Shown piece by piece: positions 1 through 11,100 of a DNA stretch of 30,000 nt. Under the pieces are notes generated by a model that saw only the letters and a program-made list of their open reading frames with translations, did not search any database and was not told the origin of the DNA. How positions within the stretch are numbered: the stretch's first letter is position 1; each line of letters starts with the position of its first letter. This DNA comes from Symbiodinium natans (taxonomy: Eukaryota > Sar > Dinophyceae > Suessiales > Symbiodiniaceae): NCBI GenBank assembly GCA_905221605.1, contig CAJNDS010001101.1, positions 132,501-162,500 of the forward strand, written 5' to 3'. The position numbers were made by a program, and so were the translations under genes.

Positions 1-139
1 TTCCAGGCACAGTGTTAATCGCCTTAGGGGGGAAGTAAAATACTTTAGTGGGTGGCTTGTTTGTCCTCTTCATCTCCTTACAAACAGTTTTCTTGTTTGC
101 AGGGTTCATTTCAGCCTCTTACTGGACCCTTATACTCAC

Positions 140-194
140 CCGCAACTGTCCTCACACCAGCGGTGCCAGCAACGGGCGATCAGCAACACCTCCC
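140..194 (-). CDS. Candidate exon near window edge (VLLIARCWHRWCEDSCG)
   Basis: Donor TTGCGG|GTGAGTAT is very strong. AG|G acceptors at 194 and 189. Encodes (E)VLLIARCWHRWCEDSC. It suggests that minus-strand transcription continues past the window start. Confidence 0.5.
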
Positions 195-426
195 CTCGAA
201 AATGCCCATGCACAAACGCCTGAAAGCCTAAACCCGAAAACCTGAATTGGGGTTTCTCCGGGGTTTAGGAGAAAACCCTCAGCTGCTAATTGCCTAACCT
301 AAAGCCCTAAGCCACATGAGACCACATGCAGAACCAGAGTGCCCAACACACCCTGTTTGAGGAAAACACATTCAATGACAGAGGGATCCTTATCCTGATT
401 CAAGGCATCTTCCGCAACTAAAGTTA

Positions 427-602
427 ATCCAATACCCCTCAACTCAGGAATATAGGTCAGATCATGTTACGCCTCCCTATATAAATGAAGGTACATTCCT
501 AAACCCTAACCCCTAACCCCTAAACCCTAAACCCTATAAGCTGGTGTCTTCCTTAATTCCAGGGCTTTCTGCTCCTCACTTCGGGGCATTGGGCTCTTTG
601 GC
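427..602. mobile_element. Family B MITE (B1), degenerate, telomere tract in its arm
   Basis: Left part aatacccctcaactcagga and right part ggggcattgggctctttgg match family B. A CCCTAA(C/A) tract at 500-536 interrupts the right arm. Confidence 0.55.
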
Positions 603-671
603 TTGGGCTCCTTAGGGGCTGAATACCCTAGCCCCAAAAAAGTTAATCATTTATATATATAGTAAAACAGT

Positions 672-741
672 AAACCCTAAACCCTAAACCCAAAACCCAA
701 AACCCAAAACCCAAAACCCTAAACCCTAAACCCTAAACCCT
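672..741. repeat. CCCTAAA array with AAACCCA variant block
   Basis: Ten heptamers; the middle ones read AAACCCA rather than AAACCCT, showing local homogenisation of a variant. Confidence 0.9.
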
Positions 742-904
742 ATAAGGCTAGAGGTTCCCTACCCAGTCCCAGAAGGCTCTCTCTATATGCAACATGCACG
801 GCGCTCGCGCCAATCCTTTTTTGGGCTTCTTGAAGGCCGTAGACCCCGAGGTGCATGGTACCTATTAACCCAATTACAACTGTACTTGTAACTGTAATTG
901 TAAC

Positions 905-979
905 TTAGGGTTTAGGGTTTAGGGTTTAGGGTTTAGGGTTTAGGGTTTAGGGTTTAGGGTTTAGGGTTTAGGGTTTAGG
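905..979. repeat. TTTAGGG array inside A1
   Basis: Almost perfect (TTTAGGG)n, about 10 units, between the left arm of A1 and element C1. Confidence 0.95.
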
Positions 980-983
980 ACTG

Positions 984-1106
984 TACAGGGTGGGGCCCCC
1001 TAGTTATAAGTAGAGTTATAAGGGCCCTAAATTGGGTTATAAGGACCCTAAGTTAGGTTATAAGTCCCTTAGCTACAGTTAGTATAGTAAGGGGGCCCCA
1101 CCCTGC
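984..1106. mobile_element. Family C palindromic element (C1) inside A1
   Basis: Inverted ends tacagggtggggccccct and agggggccccaccctgca, with an AT-rich interior containing agggccctaaattgggtt. The same interior occurs in C2. Confidence 0.75.
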
Positions 1107-1271
1107 AATTGTAACCATATTAGGGCACTTAAGGGGCTTATAAGTGGGTTATAAGTGCAGTTAGAACAGGGTGATAAGTACCCATGAACCTCCAAGTAGA
1201 CTCCAGACTCCAACGAGAGTGTCATGGGGGAGCCAGGATACAACCGAAGTAGGGATAGCGCTTAGGGTTTA

Positions 1272-1366
1272 GGTGTACAGGGTGTACAGGGTGTACAGGG
1301 TGTATTGGGTGTATAGGGTGTATAGGGTGTACAGGGTGTATAGGGTGTACAGGGTGCAGGGTGTAG
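1272..1366. repeat. 9-bp minisatellite GGTGTACAG/GGTGTATAG
   Basis: Nine 9-bp units followed by two 7-bp units (ggtgcag, ggtgtag). The 7-bp tail and the preceding ttagggtttagg suggest the minisatellite grew out of a telomere-like heptamer. It creates spurious TLY-repeat ORFs. Confidence 0.95.
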
Positions 1367-1406
1367 GGCTGCCTGGCTTCCCTGCACCTGCCCACGCGGG
1401 GCTCAC

Positions 1407-1449
1407 CAGAATGGCGAGTCCACCTCTCGGGCTTCTCGTTCTCATGCTC
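1407..1449 (-). CDS. Candidate exon (EHENEKPERWTRHS)
   Basis: 43 bp, phase 0 to 1, from agggcgcAG|G to the strong donor TTCTG|GTGAGC. Charged EHENEKPERWTRHS. Flanked on the acceptor side by a (GC)n tract at 1461-1491. Whether it belongs to the same gene is unknown. Confidence 0.5.
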
Positions 1450-1460
1450 CTGCGCCCTGG

Positions 1461-1491
1461 CGTGCGCACGCGCGCGCGCGCGCGCGCGCGC
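1461..1491. repeat. (CG)n alternating tract
   Basis: About 15 CG dinucleotides, a sequence able to adopt Z-DNA. Located just upstream, in gene direction, of the exon at 1407-1449. Confidence 0.9.
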
Positions 1492-1773
1492 CGCTGCGCC
1501 CCCCCGCGCCATGTCCACCTCCAGCCGCGGAGGCAGGAGCTCCCCACAGCTCCCAGAGAGCCCCAGACTCCCTCATGAAGGAGCATGTACCTGAAACCAT
1601 ATTACATCTGGGTCCTCAATATACTTAAGAAGGTAGATATTCCTTCCTTATAAGCCATATAGGCACCCTTCGGAAAATGGTTTCGAGGCATGTACCTGAT
1701 TATATAACCACCTAAATTCCTTCCGTAAACCATACTAGGGATCCTGAAAACAATGGCTATAAGGCATATATAC

Positions 1774-1868
1774 AACCCTAAACCCTAAAGCCTAAACCCT
1801 AAACACTAAACCCTAAACCCTAAACCCTGAACCCTGAACCCTAAACACGAAACCCTAAACCCTAAACC
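1774..1868. repeat. Degenerate CCCTAAA array
   Basis: Units with scattered changes (aaacact, aaacacg, gaaccct), so older than the perfect arrays. The 1570-1770 stretch before it shows nothing I can name. Confidence 0.85.
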
Positions 1869-2234
1869 TTCATTAAGGGGTGCTGGGCTCTTTGGGCTGG
1901 CGAGGTCGGCCCCCACGTCGTCTCCTGGTGATCTTTGCTTTGTGGGAACTGCCGGGCTTGTCGTCGAAGGCCAAGTGCCTCGGTTGCGGTGCGGCTTTGG
2001 GGCTTTTTATGGGGTTGTTTTTTAGGGTTTAGGGTTTAGGGTTTATAGGGTTTAGGGTTTAGGGTTGGTTTTGGGGTCCATAAGGGTGCTTTGGGGTTTT
2101 AGGGGGTAGAGGGATTGAAGGTTTATAGGGTTTCGGGTTTCGGGTATAGACTCCAGAGGGTTTAGGGCGTTGGGGCGCAAGTGCGGCTGCCACGCACTTT
2201 GTCTCTTCACGCTAGTGTGCCCGTGGATGTTTAC

Positions 2235-2256
2235 GCACTGCTCCTGTTTCAGCTTC
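2235..2256 (-). CDS. Possible micro-exon
   Basis: 22 bp between caagaacgcAG|G and CAGTGC|GTAAAC. Could read KLKQEQC or EAETGAV. Kept for its good donor only. Confidence 0.25.
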
Positions 2257-2351
2257 CTGCGTTCTTGCTCGCATTATAGGGGTCCCTAAACCCTAAACCC
2301 TAAACCCTAAACTTTAAGCCCTTTTTGCTAGCGCAAAGAGACCCAAACCAT

Positions 2352-2375
2352 CCCCCCCCCCCCCCCCCCCCCCCC
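2352..2375. repeat. C homopolymer run
   Basis: About 24 consecutive C. Similar long C runs occur near 3717, 4484, 12731, 13108, 13871, 15295, 17742 and 20680. Confidence 0.95.
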
Positions 2376-2464
2376 ACCAGGGTTGGCCTCAGAATCTCCA
2401 CAATCCTACAACAAATGCCTCAACCCTAAACCCTAAACCCTCTAAAACTTCAAAAAGGGGTAGA

Positions 2465-2579
2465 CTACCCAGAGACTCCAAAACCCCTTAATTAAGGAAT
2501 ATACCTTAAATTATAATAGGAACCCTAATATGATTTAAGGTATATTCCTTAATTAAGGGGTTTTGGAGTCTCTGGGTAG
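2465..2579. mobile_element. Family B MITE (B2), near-perfect 115-bp palindrome
   Basis: About 50 bp at each end are inverted copies with one or two mismatches (ctacccagagactcc .. ggagtctctgggtag, then cccttaattaagg). It would fold into a single long hairpin. The ends are flanked by TA. Confidence 0.85.
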
Positions 2580-2803
2580 GCCCTCCTGGAACCGAACCGA
2601 AGTCTTTCCCTGAAGGCATGCATTTAGTTCATGTTGGGGTTCATTATGGGGGGGTTCCAGCATTCCAAACCTTCAACCCTAAACACTAAACTCTAACCCT
2701 CTACCCTTAGCCCTCTACACTAAACCCTACACCCTACACCCTACACCCTAAACCCTAAACCCCAAACCCTAAACCCAAAACAAAACCCGCCGAAGCGCGG
2801 GGC

Positions 2804-2859
2804 GCTCGTCCTTGAGGGCCAGCTCCTGCCCGCGTCCGCGAGCGTAGTCCTGGAAGAGC
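2804..2859 (-). CDS. Candidate exon (LFQDYARGRGQELALKDE)
   Basis: GC-rich island. AG|G acceptors at 2859 and 2825, GC donor GAGC|GCCCCG at 2804. One frame reads LFQDYARGRGQELALKDE, plausible protein, but the other two frames are open and phase with exon 36 cannot be fixed. Confidence 0.4.
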
Positions 2860-3178
2860 CTCCGCTTCCCGAGGTTTGGGATTTTAGGGTTCTAGGGTTT
2901 GGGGTTTAGGGCTTTGCGGTTGTAGAGTTTGGGGTTACATGAGGGTTTTCGGGTTTGGGGTTGCATAAGGGTTTTAGGTTTTGGGGTTTAAGGTCTAAGG
3001 TTTAGGGCCAGACCAACCTGACCATAACTAACTCAATGTTGATATAGGGGTTTCCGAAAATTAAACAGGGTTGTAGACTCTAGACCCCACAAGACATCGC
3101 TCGGAGTCCTTACGCAATCTTCAACATCCACACGCATCCGTAAACATATTTTACTTCGAGCATCCCCACCTTGAGAAT

Positions 3179-3306
3179 TTGGATTGGGCACTCCAGGAAT
3201 CCAGGGAGTCTCTGGGTTGGGCACTCCACGGAGTCTCTGGGGTTGGGGAGTCTTTGAGGTTGGGCACTCCACGGAGTCTCTGGGGTTGGGCACTCCAGGG
3301 AGTCGC
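3179..3306. repeat. Minisatellite, about 27-33 bp units
   Basis: About four imperfect copies of gggttgggcactccacggag-tctctgg. It generates the minus-strand Pro-rich ORFs at 3033-3423, which are not genes. Confidence 0.85.
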
Positions 3307-3600
3307 TAGGAGTAGACCGGGCGAGGAGAAGAGCTGAGTTGAAAAACTCACAACCCCACACCGAAGGTGGGGAACAAGTACAGTACAGACACTAACGAAC
3401 AAACGCATGAGCATTGATTTCATGTAGATAGTGTTGTCAGGTTGTGAACATGGTTTGGAGCCTACAGGGGCCCCAACCCCTAAACCCTAAACCCTGAACC
3501 TCAAAAACCCTAAATACCCTAAACCCTGAAGCTTTACCTAAACCATTGTTGCGGCCTAACCACCTTTCGGAGTCACATGCACGGAGCTGATTTAAGAAGA

Positions 3601-3715
3601 CCCCAAAGAGCCCATAATCCCTTTAATTTCAGGAATGCACCCAAAAAGAATTAGGGATCCTTCATATGAATCAAGGTGTACTCCTTTTATTTGAGGGGTA
3701 TTGGGCTCTTTGGTT
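3601..3715. mobile_element. Family B MITE (B3)
   Basis: Ends ccccaaagagcccata and gtattgggctctttgg, with the usual aggaat / ctcctttt inner arms. Diverged interior. Confidence 0.75.
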
Positions 3716-3967
3716 TCCCCCCCCCCCCCCCACTCTCAAAATCCGACGATTGAGCAAAAGGGTGCAGAGTTCTTTAGACCACGTCGCTACGTTGACCAAA
3801 CGACCAAAGGAGGCACTTTTATAAGGGACCTCAGGGGCAATGCAGGGCTACTTAGGCCTTTGTAGGTATGTATATATATATATATATATGTACATCTTTA
3901 TACGGGTTCCATCGGTCCGTTCTACGGGTCCCTCCGCCTACGTACACGCCCGACGGAAAGCAGCTAC

Positions 3968-3990
3968 GCGGAGAGAAGGCGATGTTACGC
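3968..3990 (-). CDS. Possible micro-exon (VTSPSLR)
   Basis: 23 bp after catataTAG|G with donor CCGC|GTAGCT. Phase 1 to 0 would continue exon 36 as AIG-VTSPSLR. Short and unsupported otherwise. Confidence 0.25.
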
Positions 3991-4287
3991 CTATATGAGA
4001 CTGCACTAGAGCTCAAAAACAAGCTGCCCAGCTACACAAAAAAAGGATAAACTCTGAACCTCCATAACCCCAAACTAAGCTCTTAGTAGTTACATGGTCC
4101 CTGACTGAGGGGACCACATGAAGGGACCATGCAACTTCCCTTACCCTAAGGCTCAACATAACCCAAAAGCTTTTTTTTACGAGAGCCTTTAGGCCCAAAA
4201 ACCCGAAAACAAGAGTCCCTAGAACTTTACAGGACGCACCCAAAACACTCGTCCCATTCTCGCCTCAGCTAGCATCCTCCGACTTAC

Positions 4288-4327
4288 CGATGGCCACCAT
4301 GTCCCGGAGGAAGGTCACCCACTCCAC
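4288..4327 (-). CDS. Candidate exon 36 (VEWVTFLRDMVAIG)
   Basis: 40 bp with the best splice signals in the window: cccgggcAG|G and ATCG|GTAAGT. Phase 0 to 1. VEWVTFLRDMVAI resembles the helix that follows the fold in some methyltransferases, but this is weak. Downstream continuation is unresolved. Confidence 0.7.
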
Positions 4328-7300
4328 CTGCCCGGGGGCGGAGATGGGTTAGGGTTCTAGTGGGTGTCCGGTTTAGGGTTGAGGTTCTAGGGTTTATGAG
4401 GTCTCGGGTACAGTGAGTTTTGAGGTTTTGGGATCCAGGAAGTTTTGCCGGGGCTGAGTTAGCCGCTGACAAGGTGACCTTTGCCCCCCCCCCCCCCCCC
4501 CCCTCCAGGTCCGCACCCTAGGGTTTAGGGTTTGGGGTTTATAGGGTTTAGGGTTGCAGGGCGGGGGGAAGGGGGGGTAACCTTGCAAAAATATAGGTAT
4601 ATAGTATATTGACTTCAGCTCTTTTCTGTCAAAGTCTCATCCTTGCTCAAGTGGCACCATTCTTCAAGACTCTTTATAACAACAGGGCAAGAATTACAAT
4701 ACGAACAGAGTCAACGCAGCTTGCGCGTGCCAAAGTTTCATCTTTAGTAACTCGGGGGCTTCCCGGGCAGGTTCAAGGCCATCCGCCTTTACTTGGAGGT
4801 TCATGGTACTTATAAACAAAGTATAACTGTACTTCTAACTTGACTTATAACCTATATTAGGCCACGTAAGGGGCTCATAAGCGGGTTATACGTACACTTA
4901 GAACTTGTTTGTAAGTACCATGAACCTCCAGGTACAGGGTTCACAGGGTTTACACGGCTTACAGGGTTTTGAGTTTTTAGGGCCAGGGAGTAGGGTTTAG
5001 GGCTTACCCAAAGGCTCCAATGTAGTTCCTTTTTGGGCTAGTTATGGGGGAATCTAGTATACTACCCCAAAAAGGTACTACATAGGAGCCTTTGGGTAGG
5101 GTTTAGGGTTTAGGCTACATTCGAGATGAGAACTTGGGGCAAGAGCGCAGGCTTATAGACCCTTTATCCTCAACCTTCGCGCTAAGGGTCCATGGGATGA
5201 AGGGAGATTTAATTTGCCTCAGAAGTCCCAAGAGAATAAGAATAGTTCTCCCTCATAAGGGCTATATAGGGATCATGTTAGCTGTTTTTTTTTTTTTTTT
5301 TTTTGGGGGGGGGGGGGGGGTTCTTAAGCAAATAGTAGTGAAGGGTCTACAGGGAAGGAGCAGGCTACCTCGCTTTCGCACCATGCCCCCCAAAAAGGGC
5401 GGGCGCGGATCTTGCAGCCCTAGAACCCTAAACCATATGGGTTTAGGGTGCAGGGTGGAGGGAGGGTGGAGGGTGTAGGGTTTAGGGTTCCCTACAGAAT
5501 TTCCTGCCGCAGCCCAAAGCACCGATCTAGGGTTCAGGGCTTAGGAGTTCGGTTCTGAGCGGATGGAGCTGGAGACCCTGAAGCCTGAACCCTAAACCCC
5601 AAACCCCAAACCCTAAAAGCCTGAAGCCGTAACCTGAATCCTCGAGCTTCAGCATCAACCCCGAACCACAAACCCCGCAAAAGCAACAGTCTAGACCTGA
5701 CACCTTACACCTCAGTCCCAAGACCTTGTAAGCCCTAAGCCTGTTGAAACCCCTAAACCTCAAACCCTGCAAGCCCTACAGGCCTTACATCATCAAACCC
5801 TACCCTAAGAAATCCATGTACCTATTTAGCATATACTTGGGCACTTAAGCTACTATATCGGACCCACTTTGAAGCCCAGGTATAAACTATACAGGTACAT
5901 GGATCCTTAGGGCTATCCCCTAACCCCTACACCCCCTTACCCCCGTACTCCCTACATTTCCTACCCTCTACCCCAACCCTAAACCCTAAACCCTAAACCC
6001 TAAACCCTAAACCCTATACTCTTTACCCTCCCCGAGCCTTGTGGCGCCAGTCCTGCCGCACAGGGACTTGCAGGGTGGTCAGGGTGATGGCTTGGCTTCC
6101 GGGTTGCTTAAGGGTTTAGGGTTTAGGGTTTAGGGCTAAGGCTTTTGGGTGGGGTTTAAGGTTTAGGGTTTAGGGCGTAGAGCTTATAGGGTTTAAAGGG
6201 TTTAGGATGTAGGTTTAAACGCTTTTCGGGTTTAGGGTTTAGGGCTTATAGGGCTTACAGGGCTTGCAGGGGTCTATAGGGTTTATGGGGTTGATAGGGC
6301 TTACAGGGTTACAGGGTTCAGGGTCTCAGGGTTTAGGGTTCATGGTCTAGGGTTCTCTGGGTTGAGCCTTTAACGTCTAGCTTGGCGAGCCCTGGAAAGG
6401 GCTTCGGGCTTTGGGGGGGTTTTGGGATTCGAGGCTAAGGGGTTGATTCGCCTTTACCGCTGCCATGTGCCAAGACTCCGACTATACGACGGAAATGCCC
6501 CCGACACCCCTTAATGAAGGAAGAGACGGTAAATCATGATATGGATCCCTAAACCCTAAACCTGAAACCCTAAACCCTAAACCCTAAACCCTAAACCCTA
6601 AACCCTAAACCTACTTGCGGTATACTCGCTTTTTTCAGGAGCATTGGGCTCCTTGGGTTCATTTTTTTTAGGGTTTGGGTTTGGGAGTTAGAGTCAGAGG
6701 GTTTGAATACATGGGACTTTAAGATTGTAGCTTTCGGGTTTAGGGTTCTTAGAGGAAGTTCTAGCTTCAGTACAGTCAGCCAGATTTCAGTCGAACCACA
6801 TGCTACATACCCTTCTGTCTTACTTCTTTCAGATGTATTTACCCTGGGAAACGTGAGGGAACGCGGCCTGGGTTTCCGGGCTGATAGACAGCACTATGGC
6901 AGCTTCATTTTTTCCTATAGAAACTGCCTACTTGATGCCGTACCGTATAGTATGAAACAGATTGAAGCAGCTGCCCCAATTCTAATTACTAGTTCATAAC
7001 AAGGAATTCGGGAAGTAGGTAATTACCCTACATAATCTTAGGGTAGTTCCATGGTCCCTTAGTATAGGCCCTTACATGGGGACACCTTGTGTACCTCTCA
7101 TATACCCTATAGAACCCATGGGTTCTTACTTCAGAACCCATTAGAGAAGGGAAGGGACCATATGAAGGGCCCACATTAATATAAGCACCCTGAGATACGA
7201 CCCATTTTAGGGTTACATTCCCTACCGAGAACTAGTGGGTGGAAATCTGCGAACCCTAAATGGCGCTCCTGTGAAGATCTCCGCGACTGGCGGATGTGGT

Positions 7301-8145
7301 GCGAGCCTTCAGGGAGGCAACGCAGCAACGTTTTAGGCCTAAGGGTTTGTATACCTAAACCCTAAAACCCTAAACCCTAAACCCTAATTTTCGGGTTCAG
7401 AATTTAGGGGATGGCTCTCAGACTCTTGCTTTGGAGCATACTGTAAAGGCTGCTGGTGTACTTTGAGGCCAGGGGGGATGGTTCAGAAGCCTAAACCCTT
7501 TTCCCTAAACCCGAAGCTCAGAAGCCCTACTTGGAGCTGTACTTATAATCCACTTATAAGACCCTGAAGTGCCCTAATACAGTATAAGTAGAGTTAGATG
7601 TACAGTTATAATTTATAACTGGTTAGTAAGTACCATGAACCTCCAAGTAGTGCCTAAACCCTAAACCCTACGCCCCGACCGAACCCATGCTTAGGGATGT
7701 ACGGCGTCCTACGGTTAGGGGTTTTGGCTTGAACTCCTTGCTCGAGAACACTAGGCCCTCACATGCTCATAAGCTTGTTGGCCTTAGTAGTATTTTCAAC
7801 ATGGACAAGAGTATCCCTAGCATTAAGAAGTCTACAACATGATGATGACAAGAACCGATGATAAGAAGACGAATAACAAAGAATACGAATGAATTATTGT
7901 AAGGATAGGCATAAGAACCATAGTGCACTCAAGCTTGGGGCCCACAATGCCCAGGGGCCCCGGCCCAAAAGAATATCAGGGCTGACATAGGCGCCAGCCT
8001 AGGCGGGTTTAGGGTGGGGGGCGGGGGCCTGGAGATTGCTTGGGGCCTGTAGAAGGCTTGCCGACGTTTGGGATTAGGGATTTCAAAAGAGCTCAGGGCA
8101 GTTCATGGACCTGGGACGAAGTCGGGGGCGGGGGGAGGGGGGGGG

Positions 8146-8178
<33 letters not shown>

Positions 8179-11100
8179 GATTGGTAACCCCAAACCGAAC
8201 CCTACACCCTAAACACCAAATCCCTCCAAGCGTTTTCAATCATTCCCCAGGATTACCACACACCCCCTAAAGCCTCCAAACCCCAAACCACAAGCTCTAA
8301 ACCCTAAATCCTAAACTCTACGCCCTAACCCAACCAGGGATGCCCTAGCTTCCCCCAAAAAAGATGCCGAGGTCCCTCCTCCTCGACCCTCCTCCCCTCA
8401 AGGACCCTAGAATTCAGCATGCAGGGTTCGGGGCCTAGGGTTTCAGGGTTCAGGGTTTAGGTTTCCGGGTTTTGGGGTTTAGGGTTTATGGTTTGGTGTT
8501 TAGGGTTTCGCCCCTTGGAGTGCTACTATCGACCTCAGGAGACCGAAATTCCATGGGCCCTGTGCACCCACGTCTGAAACCCGAACCCCAAAACACCACA
8601 AACCTGAACCCCTGACTCAGCCCGGCCCTAAACCCAAAACACCTACATGAGCTCCTATAAAACTCCTCAAAAATCGTGAAAATCCCCTTTAAGAATAGCC
8701 CTGAAAAAGAAAAAAAAACCCAAAATTGCAGACCGAGACAGCGGCGCTGAGATTCAACAGGTAGGACCGCACCAAGGTTCCGTCGGCAGTGAAAGGAGCC
8801 TCGCACGCTGGAGGCTGGGGACTATTGTAGGACCCAGGGTTTAGGGTTCAGGGCAGTAGGTATCCTAAAGCCTAAAGCCTGAACCCTGAACCCTCAACTT
8901 AAGCTTAGTAGGGCTTTAGGGTTTCTTAGGTTTTTGGGATTGTAGGGCTTTGGGGGTTGTAGGGACTTTAGGGACGGTAGGGACTTTAGGTAGAGTCTTA
9001 GGGCTTAAGGCAGTGTCTACCCTAAACCCCAACTGGGCAAGGTTTCAGGGCTTAGGCTTTAGGGCTTTAGAGTTTTAGGGTAGGGTTTCGGGGTTTAAGG
9101 CTAGGGGCTTTGGGGGATCGGGGTATCGGGCTTGGCACTTGAACCTTGCTTCAACCCTGAATCCCACACCCAGAAAGGGCACGTCCACGAAGCAAACACG
9201 TCTGAGAGCCATGAAAGGGAATGAGAGGGCCACAAAGCATCCTAACGAATCCCAACTCCGACCCTAGCCCTGAGCCCTAAGCCCGTACAAATTTGAGGGG
9301 GTTTAGGGTTTAGGGTTTAGGGTTTAGGGTTTAGGGTTTAGGGTTTAGGGTTTAGGGTTTAGGGTTTAGGGTTTATGCGCCCTCTTTCTGAACCGAAAAG
9401 CTCCCATTTGGGATCCTGCGATCGTGCGGAGCCTGCCTGTATATGCACGTCTTCGATGAGGTAAACCCCGCCTGCTCAGTTTGGCATTTCTGGGTTTAGG
9501 GTTTAGGGTTAGAGGTTCAGCTTTAGGGGTCGGGCTTAGGGTGCAGGTGTAGGATGTAGAGTGTAAAGGGAAGAGCGCCTAGGTTGGTTCATGTTGCGCT
9601 GCCGTCCACGGCGCAGCAACGCCTCCAGCCGTTTCGATGTTCATGATGGACGCTCTCGATGCTCGAGCTCATCTCTATGTCAATAGAATTGATTCCCAAA
9701 GAGCCCAATACCCCTCAGATTAAGGAATTCTCCTTAAGAATCATCTTAAGGACTTCTTATATAACTTATAAGGAATATTCCGATTCCTTCAAAAAAAGAG
9801 GGTAATTATTGGGACTCTCTAGGAGAGCAATCTTAACCGCAGCCCGCCACATCTGCCAATGGCCAATCTCGGACTCCTCGGCATCTCCCGGAAGGGTTCA
9901 TGGTACTTTATGAACCAAGTAGTAACTGTGCTTCTAACAATGAACCTTAATTATAACCAGTGCTTATAACCCATAGTCTTAAGCCCCTTTTAAGCGCCCT
10001 ATAATGGGGGTTATAAGTACAGTTGTTAGAACTGTGCCTTCTAACCCATAGCCTCAGCCCCTCTTAAGTGCCCTATAGTAGGGTTATAAGTACAGTTGTA
10101 AGATGTGCTTCTAACCCATAGTCCAAGCCCCTTTGAAGTGCCCTATAATAGGGTTATAGGTACAGTTATAAGAACAGTTAGAACTGTGCTTCGAACCCAT
10201 AGTCTAAGCCCCTTCTAAGTGCCCTGTAATAGGGTTAGAAGTACAGTTGTAAGAACAGTTATCCTAAACCCTAAGCCCTAAACCCTAAACTCTAAAGCCC
10301 CTTAAGTGCCCTGATAGGTTTTTTTATATAAGAACAGTTATAATTGGTTCATAGGTGCCATGAACCGCCAAGTCGGGACACCACCCCTGCACGTCGGCTC
10401 GCATGTTTTTTTTCCCCCCCCCGAATTCGGCCTACAAGGCACCCCGAAGTGACAGGTTTAGGGGTTTCCAGGGTTTAGGGTTTAGGGCTTAGGGGAAGTG
10501 ATTTCTGCATCTCCAGAGGATTAGCCTCAACGTGGCTCGCACAAGGTGCAACGACTCTCCGCGGCCCAAGCCAAGTATGGCGGCTCATCAGAATACACGT
10601 TCCCAGCGACGAGAACCCTAAACCCTAAACCCTAAACCCTAAGAGAACTATCATTCCCCCAATCCAAGCTTTGGACATCAACACCGCTGTGTAAACATGT
10701 CGTGAAGCTGCAGACTCCCAACGACATACAGCCAGGGCATCTCAACATAGCTAACCCTAAACCCTAAACCCTAAACTCTAAGGTTCTGAGTTGAACGCGA
10801 CCTAAAGGGTCTAAGCCCTTGAAGCCCACACGGCACAAGACCCTGCAAAGTCAATACTCCCGAAGGCTCACCTTCATGGGATCTCAAGGGTGTAGGGGTT
10901 TCGGGAACACCCTAAACCCAAAACCCAAAACGCTAAACCCTAAAACTCGAAACCCTAAACCGCAGCTCAGCGCCCACACCTGGTCGCAGGAGTGAGGGGA
11001 AGTAGAGCTCAAATCGAGCTATTTGGTCCTGACATAGAGAGGCGCATAGAGGCGCCGAATTCCGGTTGATGTAGGGTTTAGGGTTTGGGGTTTGGGGTTT

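Larger units (their letters stand above)
848..1198. mobile_element. Family A MITE (A1) with two nested insertions
   Basis: Left arm gaggtgcatggtacctatt at 848, right arm ending tgaacctccaagta at 1198. Between the arms lie a TTTAGGG array (905-979) and a family C palindrome (984-1106). Arm-to-arm similarity marks it as one interrupted element. Confidence 0.8.

Noticed and set aside
1222-1586. Three overlapping ORFs with TLY or VYR repeats
   Set aside because: They are translations of the 9-bp minisatellite and the CG tract.
6703-6999. 98-codon plus-strand ORF, the longest non-repeat ORF
   Set aside because: Begins in a telomere-like word. The minus strand carries a phase-consistent exon (6843-6927) with good splice signals in the same place. 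Some pyrimidine-rich AGs on the plus strand keep a small doubt.
9403-9462. Plus-strand exon candidate ending GATGAG|GTAAAC
   Set aside because: The minus strand here encodes the GG-VYLIED motif.
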